A stretch of DNA of 64,000 nucleotides, taken from NCBI GenBank assembly GCA_041166085.1, contig JBEEFP010000006.1, positions 62,001 through 126,000 of the forward strand. Direction: 5' to 3'. The notes under the pieces were generated by a model that was not told where the DNA came from, did no database searches, and saw only the letters and a program-made list of their open reading frames with translations. The position numbers and the translations under genes were made by a program. Numbering within the stretch: position 1 is the first letter of the stretch; the number at the start of each line of letters is the position of its first letter. The DNA is from JBEEFP01 sp041166085. GTDB lineage: Bacteria > Actinomycetota > Acidimicrobiia > Acidimicrobiales > JAFATL01. This document shows, piece after piece, positions 6,671 to 16,095 of the stretch.

Positions 6671-6891
6671 CAGGCCCCCAGCCCGTCACCCGTCGTCGCT
6701 TCCCACGCGTCGCCGTTGCCTCCAGCTGACCACTCGTCCCACGCCTGCTCGTAGGCGGGGCCGAGCTCGGACGCCCGAAGGAGTCGAACGGCCTTGTGCA
6801 GGACGGCGGACCGAGACGCGAACCCCTGTGCGTCCGCGTATGCGTCGAGGAAGTCGACGTCCTCATCCGGCAGGCTGACGCTCACTTTCAT
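6670..6891 (-). CDS. mazE: MazE-type ribbon-helix-helix antitoxin
   Basis: A 73-residue protein: MKVSVSLPDEDVDFLDAYA starts the ribbon-helix-helix DNA-binding domain (1-45), and an acidic, Trp-rich tail (EQAWDEWSAGG) would wrap the toxin. It lies upstream of mazF with a one-base overlap, the standard order. A palindrome overlaps the -10-like TAGTAT box 6 nt before its ATG, which fits autoregulation and a leaderless message. Confidence 0.9.
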   Translation of the reverse strand: MKVSVSLPDEDVDFLDAYADAQGFASRSAVLHKAVRLLRASELGPAYEQAWDEWSAGGNGDAWEATTGDGLGA

Positions 6892-6898
6892 ACTGCGA

Positions 6899-6915
6899 TA
6901 CTACCCGTGGTAGTA
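6899..6915 (-). promoter_or_regulatory. mazEF operator/-10 region
   Basis: Inverted repeat TACTACC (6899-6905) / GGTAGTA (6909-6915). On the minus strand it contains TAGTAT, which ends 6 nt before the mazE ATG and can serve as the -10 box. A palindrome over the -10 box of a toxin-antitoxin operon is a likely binding site for MazE. Confidence 0.6.
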
Positions 6916-7075
6916 CCGAAGTGCTTCTCGGCGCCACAACCAGGCTGCGGACCTCGCCGTGATCCACTTGTCCCGGCCCAGGCGGTCGAAGCCGACGTCG
7001 ACGGCTTATAGATAGGGCGAATCGGGGCTACTGCACATGACAGCGGTGGTCGCTGTCACGGCGTAGATACCGAAG
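6916..7075. other. non-coding stretch upstream of mazEF
   Basis: No gene seen. It contains one hairpin, TGACAGCG (7038-7045) / CGCTGTCA (7051-7058) with a 5-nt loop, of unknown role. Confidence 0.5.
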
Positions 7076-7386
7076 CTAGGGGCTTCCGGCCGTCCGAAGA
7101 GCCGTTGATGTCGGCGTAAGCCTTAACGCTGCCGAAGTTTCCATCGCCAGTCTCGCTGCCCGGGTTCTGGCCGCTGACATGAGCTTCTTGCGGCTCAACT
7201 CGACGAGGACCAGCTCCCCAGCCTCGTTGTATCCGGCCACGCAGGGGCGCCACCCCGGGCGTACAACTGCGCTGTGGTCACGGTTCCATCAGCGCGCCGG
7301 AGATTGATCGCGTCATGGGCTTCGACTGCGGCCCTTGCCAGTTTGGAGACGCGGCTGCTGTTGAATTCACTTGTGCCGGTTGTTGT
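7076..7386 (-). pseudogene. possible frameshifted gene remnant after the giant gene
   Basis: Directly after the giant gene's TAG the same frame stays open and reads SRVSKLARAAVEAHDAINLR and DGTVTTAQLYARG. Near 7250 protein-like sequence continues in another frame as CVAGYNEAGELVLVELSRKK and ends at TAG 7076. Joining them needs one frameshift in a G-run (the CGGGGTGG region). Composition looks coding in both halves, but I do not recognise the family and see no certain start codon. It may be a decayed gene or an older 3' extension of the giant gene. Confidence 0.3.
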
Positions 7387-10300
7387 CTAGAAGCTCGGCG
7401 CCGTTGGAGTAGTGACCGAGGCGACTGTGCCGAATGAGCCGGTCGTTGCGACGGTATCGCCGCTGTTGTTCCCGCTCACTGCAGCAACGCCGCCAACGAT
7501 GTTGTACGTCCCAGCAAGCTGGCGCAGTCTGATTTCGCCGGCGGTGGACCCCCCGAGGGTTGTGTTGTTGCCGGTGATGTTCAGATTCAGGGTCTCGTGA
7601 CTGCTCGCGCTGCTGTTTAAGACATCCAAAACGTGACCGGTCCCGGCTGTGTCGACATTTGTCAACGTGTTGTTGGTAATCGTCGCATCGAGCGTCGCGC
7701 TACCGCTCGCTCCACTCGATCCGATATTCGTGATGTCCAACGTGCCGCCGGTCGCGTTGTTGGCGGAGTTCACCGCGGTGTTGTTCGAAACCTGAAGCTT
7801 GTTGGCAAGTTGCGCATTGCTGCTGGCAATGACATCGACGTTCGTTTCAAACTCAATCGCCGAGGAGCTATCGGTGTTGTCAAGCCCCACGCGAATACCG
7901 TTGTTCGTGCCAGGGGTGCCCAAATTGTTTCCAGTTATCGTCCAGTTCGCGTCGGTCACGCTTCCGCCTCCCACCGACACGACGGAGACGTGGATGGCGT
8001 TGCCCTGGACGTTGTTAACCGTGTTGTTTGTGATGGCGCCTACGAGCTGGCCGAGATTGTGTGAGTCCGCCTCGACCTGAATGTCGATCGCGCGGCGCCC
8101 GTTCACAAATCCAGAGTCGTTCCATATGTTGTTGTTCGTGATCGCGCCGTTGATCACCCCGCCGGAGGGCGTGCCTGAGTCGCCCCCGGCTGCATCGACC
8201 TGAATCACGCCGGCCAATGTGGTCAGTCGGGCGAGGTTGTGGAACGTGTTGCCGAGCGCACCCCCGCCGCCAATGGTGTAGTTCAGATGCCCGTTGGCGG
8301 AGTTCGCCAAGTACAGCGTGTTGTTGCCATCGCCGCTGGTCGCATCCGCGTCGTGGAAGTTGTTGCCCTGCACGATGGCCCGAATCGTTCCCGAACCGTT
8401 GTTGAGAATTTGGGCACCGTTTTGATCGATCAGCGTGAACTCGCTGTTAGTGATACCGACCTGACCGCTCGTCGCACCGTTCAGGTTGGCGTGGATTCCG
8501 GCCGCGGCCGTGGCGGACGTCGAAATCAACGCGTGGTCAACTGTGAGCGACGTGAAGTTGGTACCTGTGTTGTGCAGCAGAACGGCGTTCGACTGCGATG
8601 ACTGCCAGTTGATAACGCGCGAGTTGTTGTCGAAGCTGTACGTGCCGCTGCCATTCTCAACGTAGAAGCCGTTGCCGCCGCCGAAGCCGGAGGGGTTGCC
8701 TGTCGCTCCATTCGCGGCCGGGTTGGCATTGCCGGGGTGATTGATGTCGACGGCCGACAGGGTGACGTTTCCGCTGCCTGTGGCCTGGACACCGTCCCAG
8801 CCGGCGTTGGTGACGTTGAGTTGCCTGAGCGTCGCATGGGCATTTGTTAGCAACACAGCATCCTGCGAAGTGCTCTGGATGGTGCCGCCTGAGCCGTCGC
8901 GGTCGAAAAGGCCGCCCGTCTGAGAGCCGTCGCCCGTGACGGTGAGAATGCCCGCGCCGGTGCCGTTCAAAACGATGCCGTTGGTCGCGCCGTTCGATGA
9001 GATGCTCTTGAAGTTCATGCCGCTGGCGCCGATCGTCGTGCCGTTGACGTTGAGGGCGGTGCCAGTGGTGGTCGCCAGCGTGTTCGTCGAGCCCGTGACG
9101 CTGACGGTGCCGCCGCCGGTGGCGACGAAGCCGTTGGTGGCGCCGCTGGAGACGAACACGCCACCCGTGAAGCTCATCGTGGTGCCCGTATTGCCGGTCA
9201 GGCTGACGCCCTTGCCCGGGAAGCCGCTTGAGTTGAGGGCGCCGGAGAAGGGCACCGTGCCGCCGTTCTTGTTCTGGATGTTCACAGACAGCGTGCCGGT
9301 GGCGGAGTTGCTGATCGAACCCGGGTAGGTGATGTTCCCGGAGCCGCCGTTCACGGCGAAGCTGTCACCGGTCGCCCCGCTGATCGTACTGCCCGAGCCA
9401 GTGCTGAAGGTCCAGTTGGTGTTGGCGCCGGCGAGGTTGACCCCGGTCGTCGTGCTGTTCGTCGAGTCGACGTCGGTGAACGTCAAGTCGCTGCCGGTGT
9501 CGAGCTGGGTGGCGTCGACCGCCGGCCGGTTTGTGGTCGCGACCGACCCGCTGCCGACGTCGATCGCGTCGGCGTTCACGAGGAGGAAGCCGGTCTGGCT
9601 CGACGTCGTGATCGCCACAGTGGTGAACGTCAGGGAGCCGGTCGTGGCGTTGAGGCTGACGCCCGGACTCGCAGTGCCGGCGGTAACAGTCGTGCTGGCG
9701 ATCGTTCCGCTCAGGGCCGTGTTCGTCACGCTGAGCGCACCCGCCGCTGTGGTGCTCAGGGTGTCGGTTCCGCTGAACGTCAGTCCATTGCCCGTCCCAG
9801 TCAGCTCGATGCCGGGCTGCGTGGCATTCGTGCCGGTGTCGTTCACGGCCATGTCGCGCAGCGTCACTCCGGCTGCGGACACGCCGTTGGATACCGCGTT
9901 GGCGGTGCCGTCGGGGTTGAGGGTGAGGCCCGCGATCTGGGCGTTGGCTGCCACCGTCACCGTGTCGACGTTGCTCGAGGTCAACTCCGGCTTCGTGCCC
10001 GCCGCGAACAGCGTCTCTGCCGTTGCGCTGCCCACGTCGGTGTTGGTGAGGGCGACGCCCTCGCCGATCAGCTTCTGACCGCTCTGGAGGGTCACGCCCG
10101 CTGTAAGGACTCCGTCACCCGGAGCGCGGCGGATGTGGATGGCCTGGTTCGTCGACGCAACTCCGAGCGCACCCGCCACGGTGTCGAAGGGACGGGCGGC
10201 CGTGCCATCACGCGGCGCTGGCGCGCTGTCGGCGACGTACCACACGGCACCTGACAGGTTGACGGTGAAGGTGATGGACGAGCTGGGCGTGGAGCCGTCC

Positions 10301-13300
10301 GTGAGCTGGTAGCCGTAGGTGTCGCTGGCGAGAGAGGCGCTGGCCGGAGGCTCGTAGACGAGGTTGCCCGACGCGTCCAGCGTGATGCGCCCGCTCTGGA
10401 CCGTGGCGGCCGAGGAGGCCGGCACGACGGTGATGTTCGACTCGAGACCGTCGGGGTCGATGGAATTGCTCTTGAAGTCGACGGTGCGTGTCACCTTCGG
10501 CCCGGTCACCGAGTTGGTGCCCGCGACAAGCGTCGTGTTGCGGACGTCAGTGGTCGTCGGCAAGGCGGTCGGGACCGACGGCGGGTCGTTGACGGGCGTG
10601 ATCGTCAGGTTGCGGCTCTGGGAGACGCTGTTGTCCGTGCCGTCGTTGGCGACGGCCGAGACGGTCCGGTCGGCATCAGAGGGATTCGGGGTGCCGTCGT
10701 TGCGGTGGTCGGGGTCGTCGGAGGTGTTGCGGAACCGGACATTGCGCAGTGCGGTGGTGAAGTCGGCCGGCGTGCCCCCGGCCTTGGTGATCGTCAGGAC
10801 ACCGCCGGTGAAGTTCGTGGTGAACCCAGCGGTGTTGAGGTCGAGCGTGTCGAACGCCGCGTCAAAGCCGGTCCCGATGGTCACCTTGAGCGAGGCAAGG
10901 GTGGCGTTGTCGACGTCGGTAACCGACGCGGCGGGTCCGAAGAGGTTGGTCGCGGAGCCGTTCTCCGTAAAGGTGAGAGTGCCCGGGGCGTCGAGGTTGA
11001 GCACCGGCGGGTCGTTGACGGGAACGACGGTGACGGCCTTGTCGGCCGGGGTACTCGAAGCGGTGCCATCGCTGACGGTGAACCGGATCGTCCTCGAGGT
11101 GCCAGGGTCTTGGTTCGTGGTGGAGAACTGCACCGACTGCAGCGCCGACTGCCAATTGGCGACCGTCGTCGAGCCCGTCAGCGTGAGCACCTCCGGGAGG
11201 GCGTTGGTGTCGCTGATGCCGCCGGCGGTCGTAAACGACAGCGTGTCACCGCTGTGCAGGCCAGCGCTGACCGTCACGCTGCCCGATGCCAGGTTGGCAC
11301 TGTCGACGTCGGCCACCGTCAGCCCGCCGTCGACCGTGACGGGCGATCCGTCCTCAGTGAAGGAAGGGGTGGATCCGGAGAGGGTGATGCTCGGCGCGTC
11401 GTTGACGGGGGTGCCGGTCACGGCCTTGGAGCCGGTGACCGAGAGCGCTCCGTCGCTCACGGAGGTGGCGATGGTGAAGTTGGCGTTGACGTTCGCCGCG
11501 GGCGAGAAGCTGACGCCCGCGAGCAGGGTGTTGACCTCGGCGATCGGCCCCGACGCGCTCCATACGCCCGTGCCCACGGTGTAGGTCGAGGTCGTGGTCC
11601 CGGAGGTGGCCGTTGTCAGGGTCCCCACCGTCGTGCTCGACAGCGTGAGCGTGGCGGTCACGTTGGCGCTGTCCACGTCGGCCGCCACGATGTCGGTCAG
11701 GTTGAGGGGGGTGTCCTCGGTGTAGGTCTCAGCCGCGTTGAGGTTCGACGCCGTGGGCGGATCGTTGACCGGTGTGCCGGTCACGGCCTTGGAGCCGGTA
11801 GCCGAGAGCGCTCCGTCGCTCACGGAAGTGGCGATGGTGAAGTTGGCGTTGACGTTCGCCGCGGGCGAGAAGCTGACGCCCGCGAGCAGGGTGTTGACCT
11901 CGGCGATCGGCCCCGACGCGGTCCACACGCCGGTGCCCACGGTGTAGGTCGAGGTCGTGGTGCCGGAGGTGGCCGTGGTGAGACTGCCCGCCGCCGTGTT
12001 CGACAGCGTCAAAGTGGCCGTCACGTTGGCGCTGTCGACGTCGCTCGCCACGATGTCCGTGAGGTTGAGCGTGGTGTCCTCGGTGTAGGTCTCGGCCCCG
12101 TTCAGATTGGTCGCCGTCGGCGCGTCGTTGACCGGGTTGACCGTGATGGAGACCGTCGCCACGTTGGAGTCGCTGGCGCCGTCGTTGGCCTTGTAGGTGA
12201 ACGAGTCGGGGCCGTTGTAGTTGAGGGCCGGTGTGTAGCCGAAGGAGCCGTCGCTGTTCAGCGTGAACCCGCTCACCGCCGCGTGCGACGGGCCGCTCAC
12301 GAGCACGGCCGTGAGCGCCGGGTTCGGAGCTGTGTCGGGGTCAGCGTCGCCGTTGAGGACCCCATTGGCGGCGTTGACGGACAGCAGGGTGTCCTCGTTG
12401 GTGATGTAGGGGCCGTCGTTGTCAGCCGTCGGCGGCTGGTTGAGCGGCAGGCTCACGGTGGCGGGGGCGGACTCGAGGTTGCCGACGTCCTTGACCTTGT
12501 AGGTGAAGGAGTCGGTGCCGGTGGTGAACGTCGTCTCCGGCGTGTAATTGAAGGAGCCGTTGTTGTTGAGGGTGAAGGTGCCACCCGCACCGGCGGCGTG
12601 GGCCGGACCGGCCACGAGGATGGCGGTCTTGGTGTCACCCGCGTCTGGGTCGGTGTCGTTGCCGAGCACGCCCGGTGCGGCGACGGTGAGCCCGCCGGGG
12701 GGCACCGGGTAGGTGTCGCCGACGGCCGTCGGCGCGTCATTCACCGGGGTGACATTGATCGTCAAGGTGTTCGCCGTCGAGTCCGAGTCGGAGCCGCTGT
12801 TCGCAGTACCCCCGTCGTCGCGGACCTGGAAGGTGAAGGTGGTGTAGGGCGAACCCTCGCCGTTGGTGGCGGGCGTGAAAACCAAGTTGCCTGCCAGGTC
12901 GGCCGCCGCCACGAAGTCACCCGCGGCGGTCGGCACGGAGCTCGTGGTGAGGGTCCCATTGGCGGGCAGGGTGGTGATGACCACGCCCGCAAAGCCGTCG
13001 TCGGGGTTGTCGTCGGGATCGGTGAAGCCGAAGTCCCCTGCCGCGAGGGCAATGGCGGTGTCCTCGATGGTGATGACGGAGCCGTTGGTGCCGGCGGGGG
13101 CGTCGTTGACCGAGGTGACGTTGACGGTGAAGGTGTTGGCGGTCGGGTCGGTGTCGGATCCGCTGTTGGCGGTGCCGCCGTCATCCTGCACCTGGAAGGT
13201 GAAGGAGGTGTAGGGAGTGCCGTTGCCGTTGGCGGCGGGCGTGAACACCAACTTGTTGGCCGCCACGTCGGCCGCGGTCACGAACCCGCCTGCGACGACG

Positions 13301-16095
13301 GCAACGCTGTTGTTGGCAAGGGTCCCGGCGCCGGGCAGGGTGGTGATCACGACGCCGGCGAAGGCGTTGGCGGGGCTGTCGTTGGGATCGGTGAAGCCGA
13401 AGTCGGCGGCGGTGAGGGTCTCGGCGGTGTCCTCGAGGGTGATCACCGAGCCGTTGGTGCCCGCCGGCGCGTCGTTCACGGCAGTGACGTTGAGCGTGAG
13501 GGTGTTGGCCGTGGCGTCGGTGTTGACGCCGCCGTTGGCGGTGCCGCCGTCGTCACGGACCTGGAAGGTCAAGGTCGCGTACGGCGCGCCGCTGGCGTTG
13601 CTGGCTGGCGTGAAGACGAGCTTGTTGGCCGCGAGCTCGGTAGCGGTGACGAGGTCGTTGGCCGCGACCGCAACGCTGTTGTTGGCGAGGGTGCCGGAGC
13701 CGGGCAGGGTGGTGATCACCACGCCGCCGAGGCCGTCGGGGGGACTGTCGTTGGGGTCGGTGAAACCGAATGCAGCGGCGGTGAGGGCGACCGGGGTGTC
13801 CTCGAGCGTGCCCACAGAGCCGTTGGTGCCGGCGGGGCCGTCGTTCACGGAGGTGACGTTGACCGTGAGGGTGTTGGCCGTCGGGTCGAGGTCCGCGCCG
13901 AAGTTGGCGAAGCCGCCGTCGTCCTGGACCTGGAACGTGAAGGACGTATAGGGCGTGCCCTTACCGTTGGCAGCAGGGGTGAAGGCCAGGTTGCCGGCGG
14001 TGATGTCAGCCACCGACACGATCACGCCCGCGCTGACCGGCGAGCCGCTCTTGGTGAGCGTCCCCGCGCCGGGCACCGTCGTGATCCTCACGGCGAAGAG
14101 GTTGTTCGCCGGGGTGTCGCTGGGGTCGGTGAAGCCGAAGTCGGCGGCGGTGAACGGGTACGCGGTGTCCTCGAGGCTGGTCACCGAGCCGTTGGTGCCT
14201 GCCGGCGCGTCGTTCACCGAGGTGACCGTGATCGTGAACATGTCCGTCGCCGAGTCGTCGTCGCCACCGCCGGCCGTTCCCCCGTTGTCCTTGAGCACGA
14301 CGGACACGGTGGCGGAGCCGTGCTGGTTGGCCGCGGGGGTGAAGGTGAGGTGGCCGCCGGGCGAAACCGCGGGCTGGGCCGAGAACAGGGCGTTGTTGTC
14401 GTTGGTGGCGACGAAGGTCAGCGTCTGCCCCGACTCGCCTGGGCCGTCGTCGATGACGCTGGCCCAGTTGTTCACCGTCTGCAGGCCGGCGTCCTCGAGG
14501 ACGGTGCGGTCGTTGCCTCCGGTGAATGACGGCGGGTCGTTCACGGGGGTGACGTTGATGGTCAGGGTGTTCGGCGTGGCGTCGACGTTCGCGCCACCGT
14601 TGGTCGTGCCGCCGTCGTCAGCGACCTGGAACGTGAAGGACGTGTAGGGCGAGCCGTTGGCGTTGGCGGCAGGAACGAAGGCCAACTTGTTGGCGGCGAG
14701 ATCGGCTGCCGTCACGAAGTACGGGAGCGTGATCGCAGATCCGTCGTGGGTGAGCGTGCCTGCGGCGGGAGTGTTCGTGATCTCGATGCTGTGGAGGGCG
14801 TTGGGCGGGCTGTCGTTGGGGTCGGTGAAGCCGAAGTCGGCGGCGGTGAGCGTCTTGGTCGTGTCCTCGAGGGTGGTCACCGACCCGTCGGTCCCGGCGG
14901 GGCGATCGTTCACCGAGTTGACAGTGAGGGAGACGACGACCGGCGCCGAGTCGCCGAAGCCGTCGTTGGCCACGTACTTGAACGAGTCGGCGCCGGCGTA
15001 GTTGGCGGTCGGCGTGTAGACGACTGTGGCCGTGCACGTCTTGGGCAGGGTGCCCACGCACGACGACGGCGTCGAGATGGTGCCGAGGGTGCCGTGGGCG
15101 GGAGCGGTGCCGATCGAGAACGTCGTGGCGTCGCCGTCGCCGTCGCTCGCCTGCAGCGTGATCGGGCCGGTGGCGGTGTCCTCGTTGGTGCTGGCGGAGT
15201 TGACTACCGCGACGGGAGGCTCGCCGATGGCCTCGTAGCCGGCGAGGGTGGTGAGGGCGGACGTGCGGTCGATCCGCGACCCGATCATGGCGATGACGGT
15301 CTTGCCTGTCCCCTGGTTGTTGGTGATCTGGGCGCCGCTCCAGTTGCCAAGCACGACGCTCGTGGTCCCCGGGGCGATGGCGGCGGAGCTGAACGTGCCG
15401 GGCGATTGCAGGAACGTGCCGCCAAGGGAGGAGAACCCGGCCACCGGGGTGAGGGTGGTCCCGGCCCGATTGCGGCCGCACACAATGATCGTACGGGTGG
15501 CGCCCCGCGGGCCGGAGCTGACTGCGGGCGGGCACGCGCTGCCCGGGGTCGCGCTCGAGGAGGTGACGACCGCGGACAGGACCTCGAAGACGTGGGATGT
15601 CGTCGTCAGCGCCCCAGTCGACGACGCCGACGCGGTGGAGAGCGGGTCGAGACGCTTCGACGGACTCACCTTGACCACCCATTTACCGACCCGATCGGCG
15701 CTGCCCGTCGTGGTCCTGGCGGTCACCTTGAAGGCGGAGGAGCTGGAGCCAACAGAGAGGGGCGAGGCTGCCGTGACGGCGGCGTAGTAACGACACTGGG
15801 TCGAGCTCGGCCTGATCGTCCAGTTGGAAGGCCCGTGGGGACACGACAAGACGTCCCATCGACTGGGGCTCGTGATCTCGACGCCTGCGATCGGCCCGCT
15901 GCCGGTGTTGTTGATCGTGAAGGTGAAGGTGCTGGTTGCCCCGCGTGTCGCCGTTCCGGGCGAGACCGAGGCGGTGGCCGAGGTGGTCGCTGCCTGGGCG
16001 GGGCCTCCTTGGATGACGGCTGCCGTGACGAGGGCGAACCCGAAGATGATGAGCAGCGAACGCCGGCGGCGCCCGTCGGCGCGACCCGTGTTCAT
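7387..16095 (-). CDS. giant secreted repeat protein: cadherin-like/tandem-95 repeats plus right-handed beta-helix
   Basis: A 2902-residue protein that fills nearly three quarters of the island. I start it at ATG 16095, not at an in-frame ATG 150 nt upstream: here a signal peptide follows at once (RRRR, then a hydrophobic stretch, cleavage near GGPAQA-A), with GGAG upstream. Residues about 37-290 resemble a DUF11/CARDB-like beta domain. About 290-1950 are at least a dozen cadherin-like, VCBS or tandem-95 repeats, each ending in a VNDxP motif and rich in Asp/Asn that would bind calcium. About 1950-2902 form a right-handed beta-helix rich in Asn/Gly/Thr/Ser. There is no LPXTG/LAXTG motif, no C-terminal membrane helix and no autotransporter barrel, so it is released or held non-covalently. 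A role in adhesion or matrix/polysaccharide binding is inference. Confidence 0.88.
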   Translation of the reverse strand: MNTGRADGRRRRSLLIIFGFALVTAAVIQGGPAQAATTSATASVSPGTATRGATSTFTFTINNTGSGPIAGVEITSPSRWDVLSCPHGPSNWTIRPSSTQCRYYAAVTAASPLSVGSSSSAFKVTARTTTGSADRVGKWVVKVSPSKRLDPLSTASASSTGALTTTSHVFEVLSAVVTSSSATPGSACPPAVSSGPRGATRTIIVCGRNRAGTTLTPVAGFSSLGGTFLQSPGTFSSAAIAPGTTSVVLGNWSGAQITNNQGTGKTVIAMIGSRIDRTSALTTLAGYEAIGEPPVAVVNSASTNEDTATGPITLQASDGDGDATTFSIGTAPAHGTLGTISTPSSCVGTLPKTCTATVVYTPTANYAGADSFKYVANDGFGDSAPVVVSLTVNSVNDRPAGTDGSVTTLEDTTKTLTAADFGFTDPNDSPPNALHSIEITNTPAAGTLTHDGSAITLPYFVTAADLAANKLAFVPAANANGSPYTSFTFQVADDGGTTNGGANVDATPNTLTINVTPVNDPPSFTGGNDRTVLEDAGLQTVNNWASVIDDGPGESGQTLTFVATNDNNALFSAQPAVSPGGHLTFTPAANQHGSATVSVVLKDNGGTAGGGDDDSATDMFTITVTSVNDAPAGTNGSVTSLEDTAYPFTAADFGFTDPSDTPANNLFAVRITTVPGAGTLTKSGSPVSAGVIVSVADITAGNLAFTPAANGKGTPYTSFTFQVQDDGGFANFGADLDPTANTLTVNVTSVNDGPAGTNGSVGTLEDTPVALTAAAFGFTDPNDSPPDGLGGVVITTLPGSGTLANNSVAVAANDLVTATELAANKLVFTPASNASGAPYATLTFQVRDDGGTANGGVNTDATANTLTLNVTAVNDAPAGTNGSVITLEDTAETLTAADFGFTDPNDSPANAFAGVVITTLPGAGTLANNSVAVVAGGFVTAADVAANKLVFTPAANGNGTPYTSFTFQVQDDGGTANSGSDTDPTANTFTVNVTSVNDAPAGTNGSVITIEDTAIALAAGDFGFTDPDDNPDDGFAGVVITTLPANGTLTTSSVPTAAGDFVAAADLAGNLVFTPATNGEGSPYTTFTFQVRDDGGTANSGSDSDSTANTLTINVTPVNDAPTAVGDTYPVPPGGLTVAAPGVLGNDTDPDAGDTKTAILVAGPAHAAGAGGTFTLNNNGSFNYTPETTFTTGTDSFTYKVKDVGNLESAPATVSLPLNQPPTADNDGPYITNEDTLLSVNAANGVLNGDADPDTAPNPALTAVLVSGPSHAAVSGFTLNSDGSFGYTPALNYNGPDSFTYKANDGASDSNVATVSITVNPVNDAPTATNLNGAETYTEDTTLNLTDIVASDVDSANVTATLTLSNTAAGSLTTATSGTTTSTYTVGTGVWTASGPIAEVNTLLAGVSFSPAANVNANFTIATSVSDGALSATGSKAVTGTPVNDPPTASNLNAAETYTEDTPLNLTDIVAADVDSANVTATLTLSSTTVGTLTTATSGTTTSTYTVGTGVWSASGPIAEVNTLLAGVSFSPAANVNANFTIATSVSDGALSVTGSKAVTGTPVNDAPSITLSGSTPSFTEDGSPVTVDGGLTVADVDSANLASGSVTVSAGLHSGDTLSFTTAGGISDTNALPEVLTLTGSTTVANWQSALQSVQFSTTNQDPGTSRTIRFTVSDGTASSTPADKAVTVVPVNDPPVLNLDAPGTLTFTENGSATNLFGPAASVTDVDNATLASLKVTIGTGFDAAFDTLDLNTAGFTTNFTGGVLTITKAGGTPADFTTALRNVRFRNTSDDPDHRNDGTPNPSDADRTVSAVANDGTDNSVSQSRNLTITPVNDPPSVPTALPTTTDVRNTTLVAGTNSVTGPKVTRTVDFKSNSIDPDGLESNITVVPASSAATVQSGRITLDASGNLVYEPPASASLASDTYGYQLTDGSTPSSSITFTVNLSGAVWYVADSAPAPRDGTAARPFDTVAGALGVASTNQAIHIRRAPGDGVLTAGVTLQSGQKLIGEGVALTNTDVGSATAETLFAAGTKPELTSSNVDTVTVAANAQIAGLTLNPDGTANAVSNGVSAAGVTLRDMAVNDTGTNATQPGIELTGTGNGLTFSGTDTLSTTAAGALSVTNTALSGTIASTTVTAGTASPGVSLNATTGSLTFTTVAITTSSQTGFLLVNADAIDVGSGSVATTNRPAVDATQLDTGSDLTFTDVDSTNSTTTGVNLAGANTNWTFSTGSGSTISGATGDSFAVNGGSGNITYPGSISNSATGTLSVNIQNKNGGTVPFSGALNSSGFPGKGVSLTGNTGTTMSFTGGVFVSSGATNGFVATGGGTVSVTGSTNTLATTTGTALNVNGTTIGASGMNFKSISSNGATNGIVLNGTGAGILTVTGDGSQTGGLFDRDGSGGTIQSTSQDAVLLTNAHATLRQLNVTNAGWDGVQATGSGNVTLSAVDINHPGNANPAANGATGNPSGFGGGNGFYVENGSGTYSFDNNSRVINWQSSQSNAVLLHNTGTNFTSLTVDHALISTSATAAAGIHANLNGATSGQVGITNSEFTLIDQNGAQILNNGSGTIRAIVQGNNFHDADATSGDGNNTLYLANSANGHLNYTIGGGGALGNTFHNLARLTTLAGVIQVDAAGGDSGTPSGGVINGAITNNNIWNDSGFVNGRRAIDIQVEADSHNLGQLVGAITNNTVNNVQGNAIHVSVVSVGGGSVTDANWTITGNNLGTPGTNNGIRVGLDNTDSSSAIEFETNVDVIASSNAQLANKLQVSNNTAVNSANNATGGTLDITNIGSSGASGSATLDATITNNTLTNVDTAGTGHVLDVLNSSASSHETLNLNITGNNTTLGGSTAGEIRLRQLAGTYNIVGGVAAVSGNNSGDTVATTGSFGTVASVTTPTAPSF
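11407..12132 (-). repeat. two near-identical 363-bp tandem repeats inside the giant gene
   Basis: Units 11407-11769 and 11770-12132 each encode 121 residues beginning VNDxPTAxNLN and ending TGTP, and differ at few positions. The high DNA identity points to recent duplication or gene conversion. Confidence 0.85.
12745..14217 (-). repeat. four tandem about-369-bp repeats inside the giant gene
   Basis: Boundaries marked by the VND codons fall at 12736, 13102, 13471, 13840 and 14209, a period of 366-369 bp. Each unit encodes about 123 residues with GTNGSV, an LEDT-like motif, FGFTDP, FTP and DDGG. One further unit of the same type lies at 14545-14913, with a shorter divergent unit between. Confidence 0.8.

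Noticed and set aside
7056..7253. A 65-codon minus-strand frame
   Set aside because: A different frame in the same stretch looks more protein-like; this one is low-complexity at its start and lacks a ribosome site.
10705..14529. A 1274-codon open frame opposite the giant gene
   Set aside because: The product is low-complexity Gly/Val/Arg/Glu sequence mirroring the repeats; it has no motif and follows the codon periodicity of the minus-strand gene.
11400..14920. CRISPR array
   Set aside because: The repeats are long (363-369 bp), in frame, and encode protein domains without spacers.
7387..16095. Autotransporter (type V secretion) protein
   Set aside because: The beta-helix suggests one, but there is no C-terminal outer-membrane barrel and the organism looks actinobacterial.
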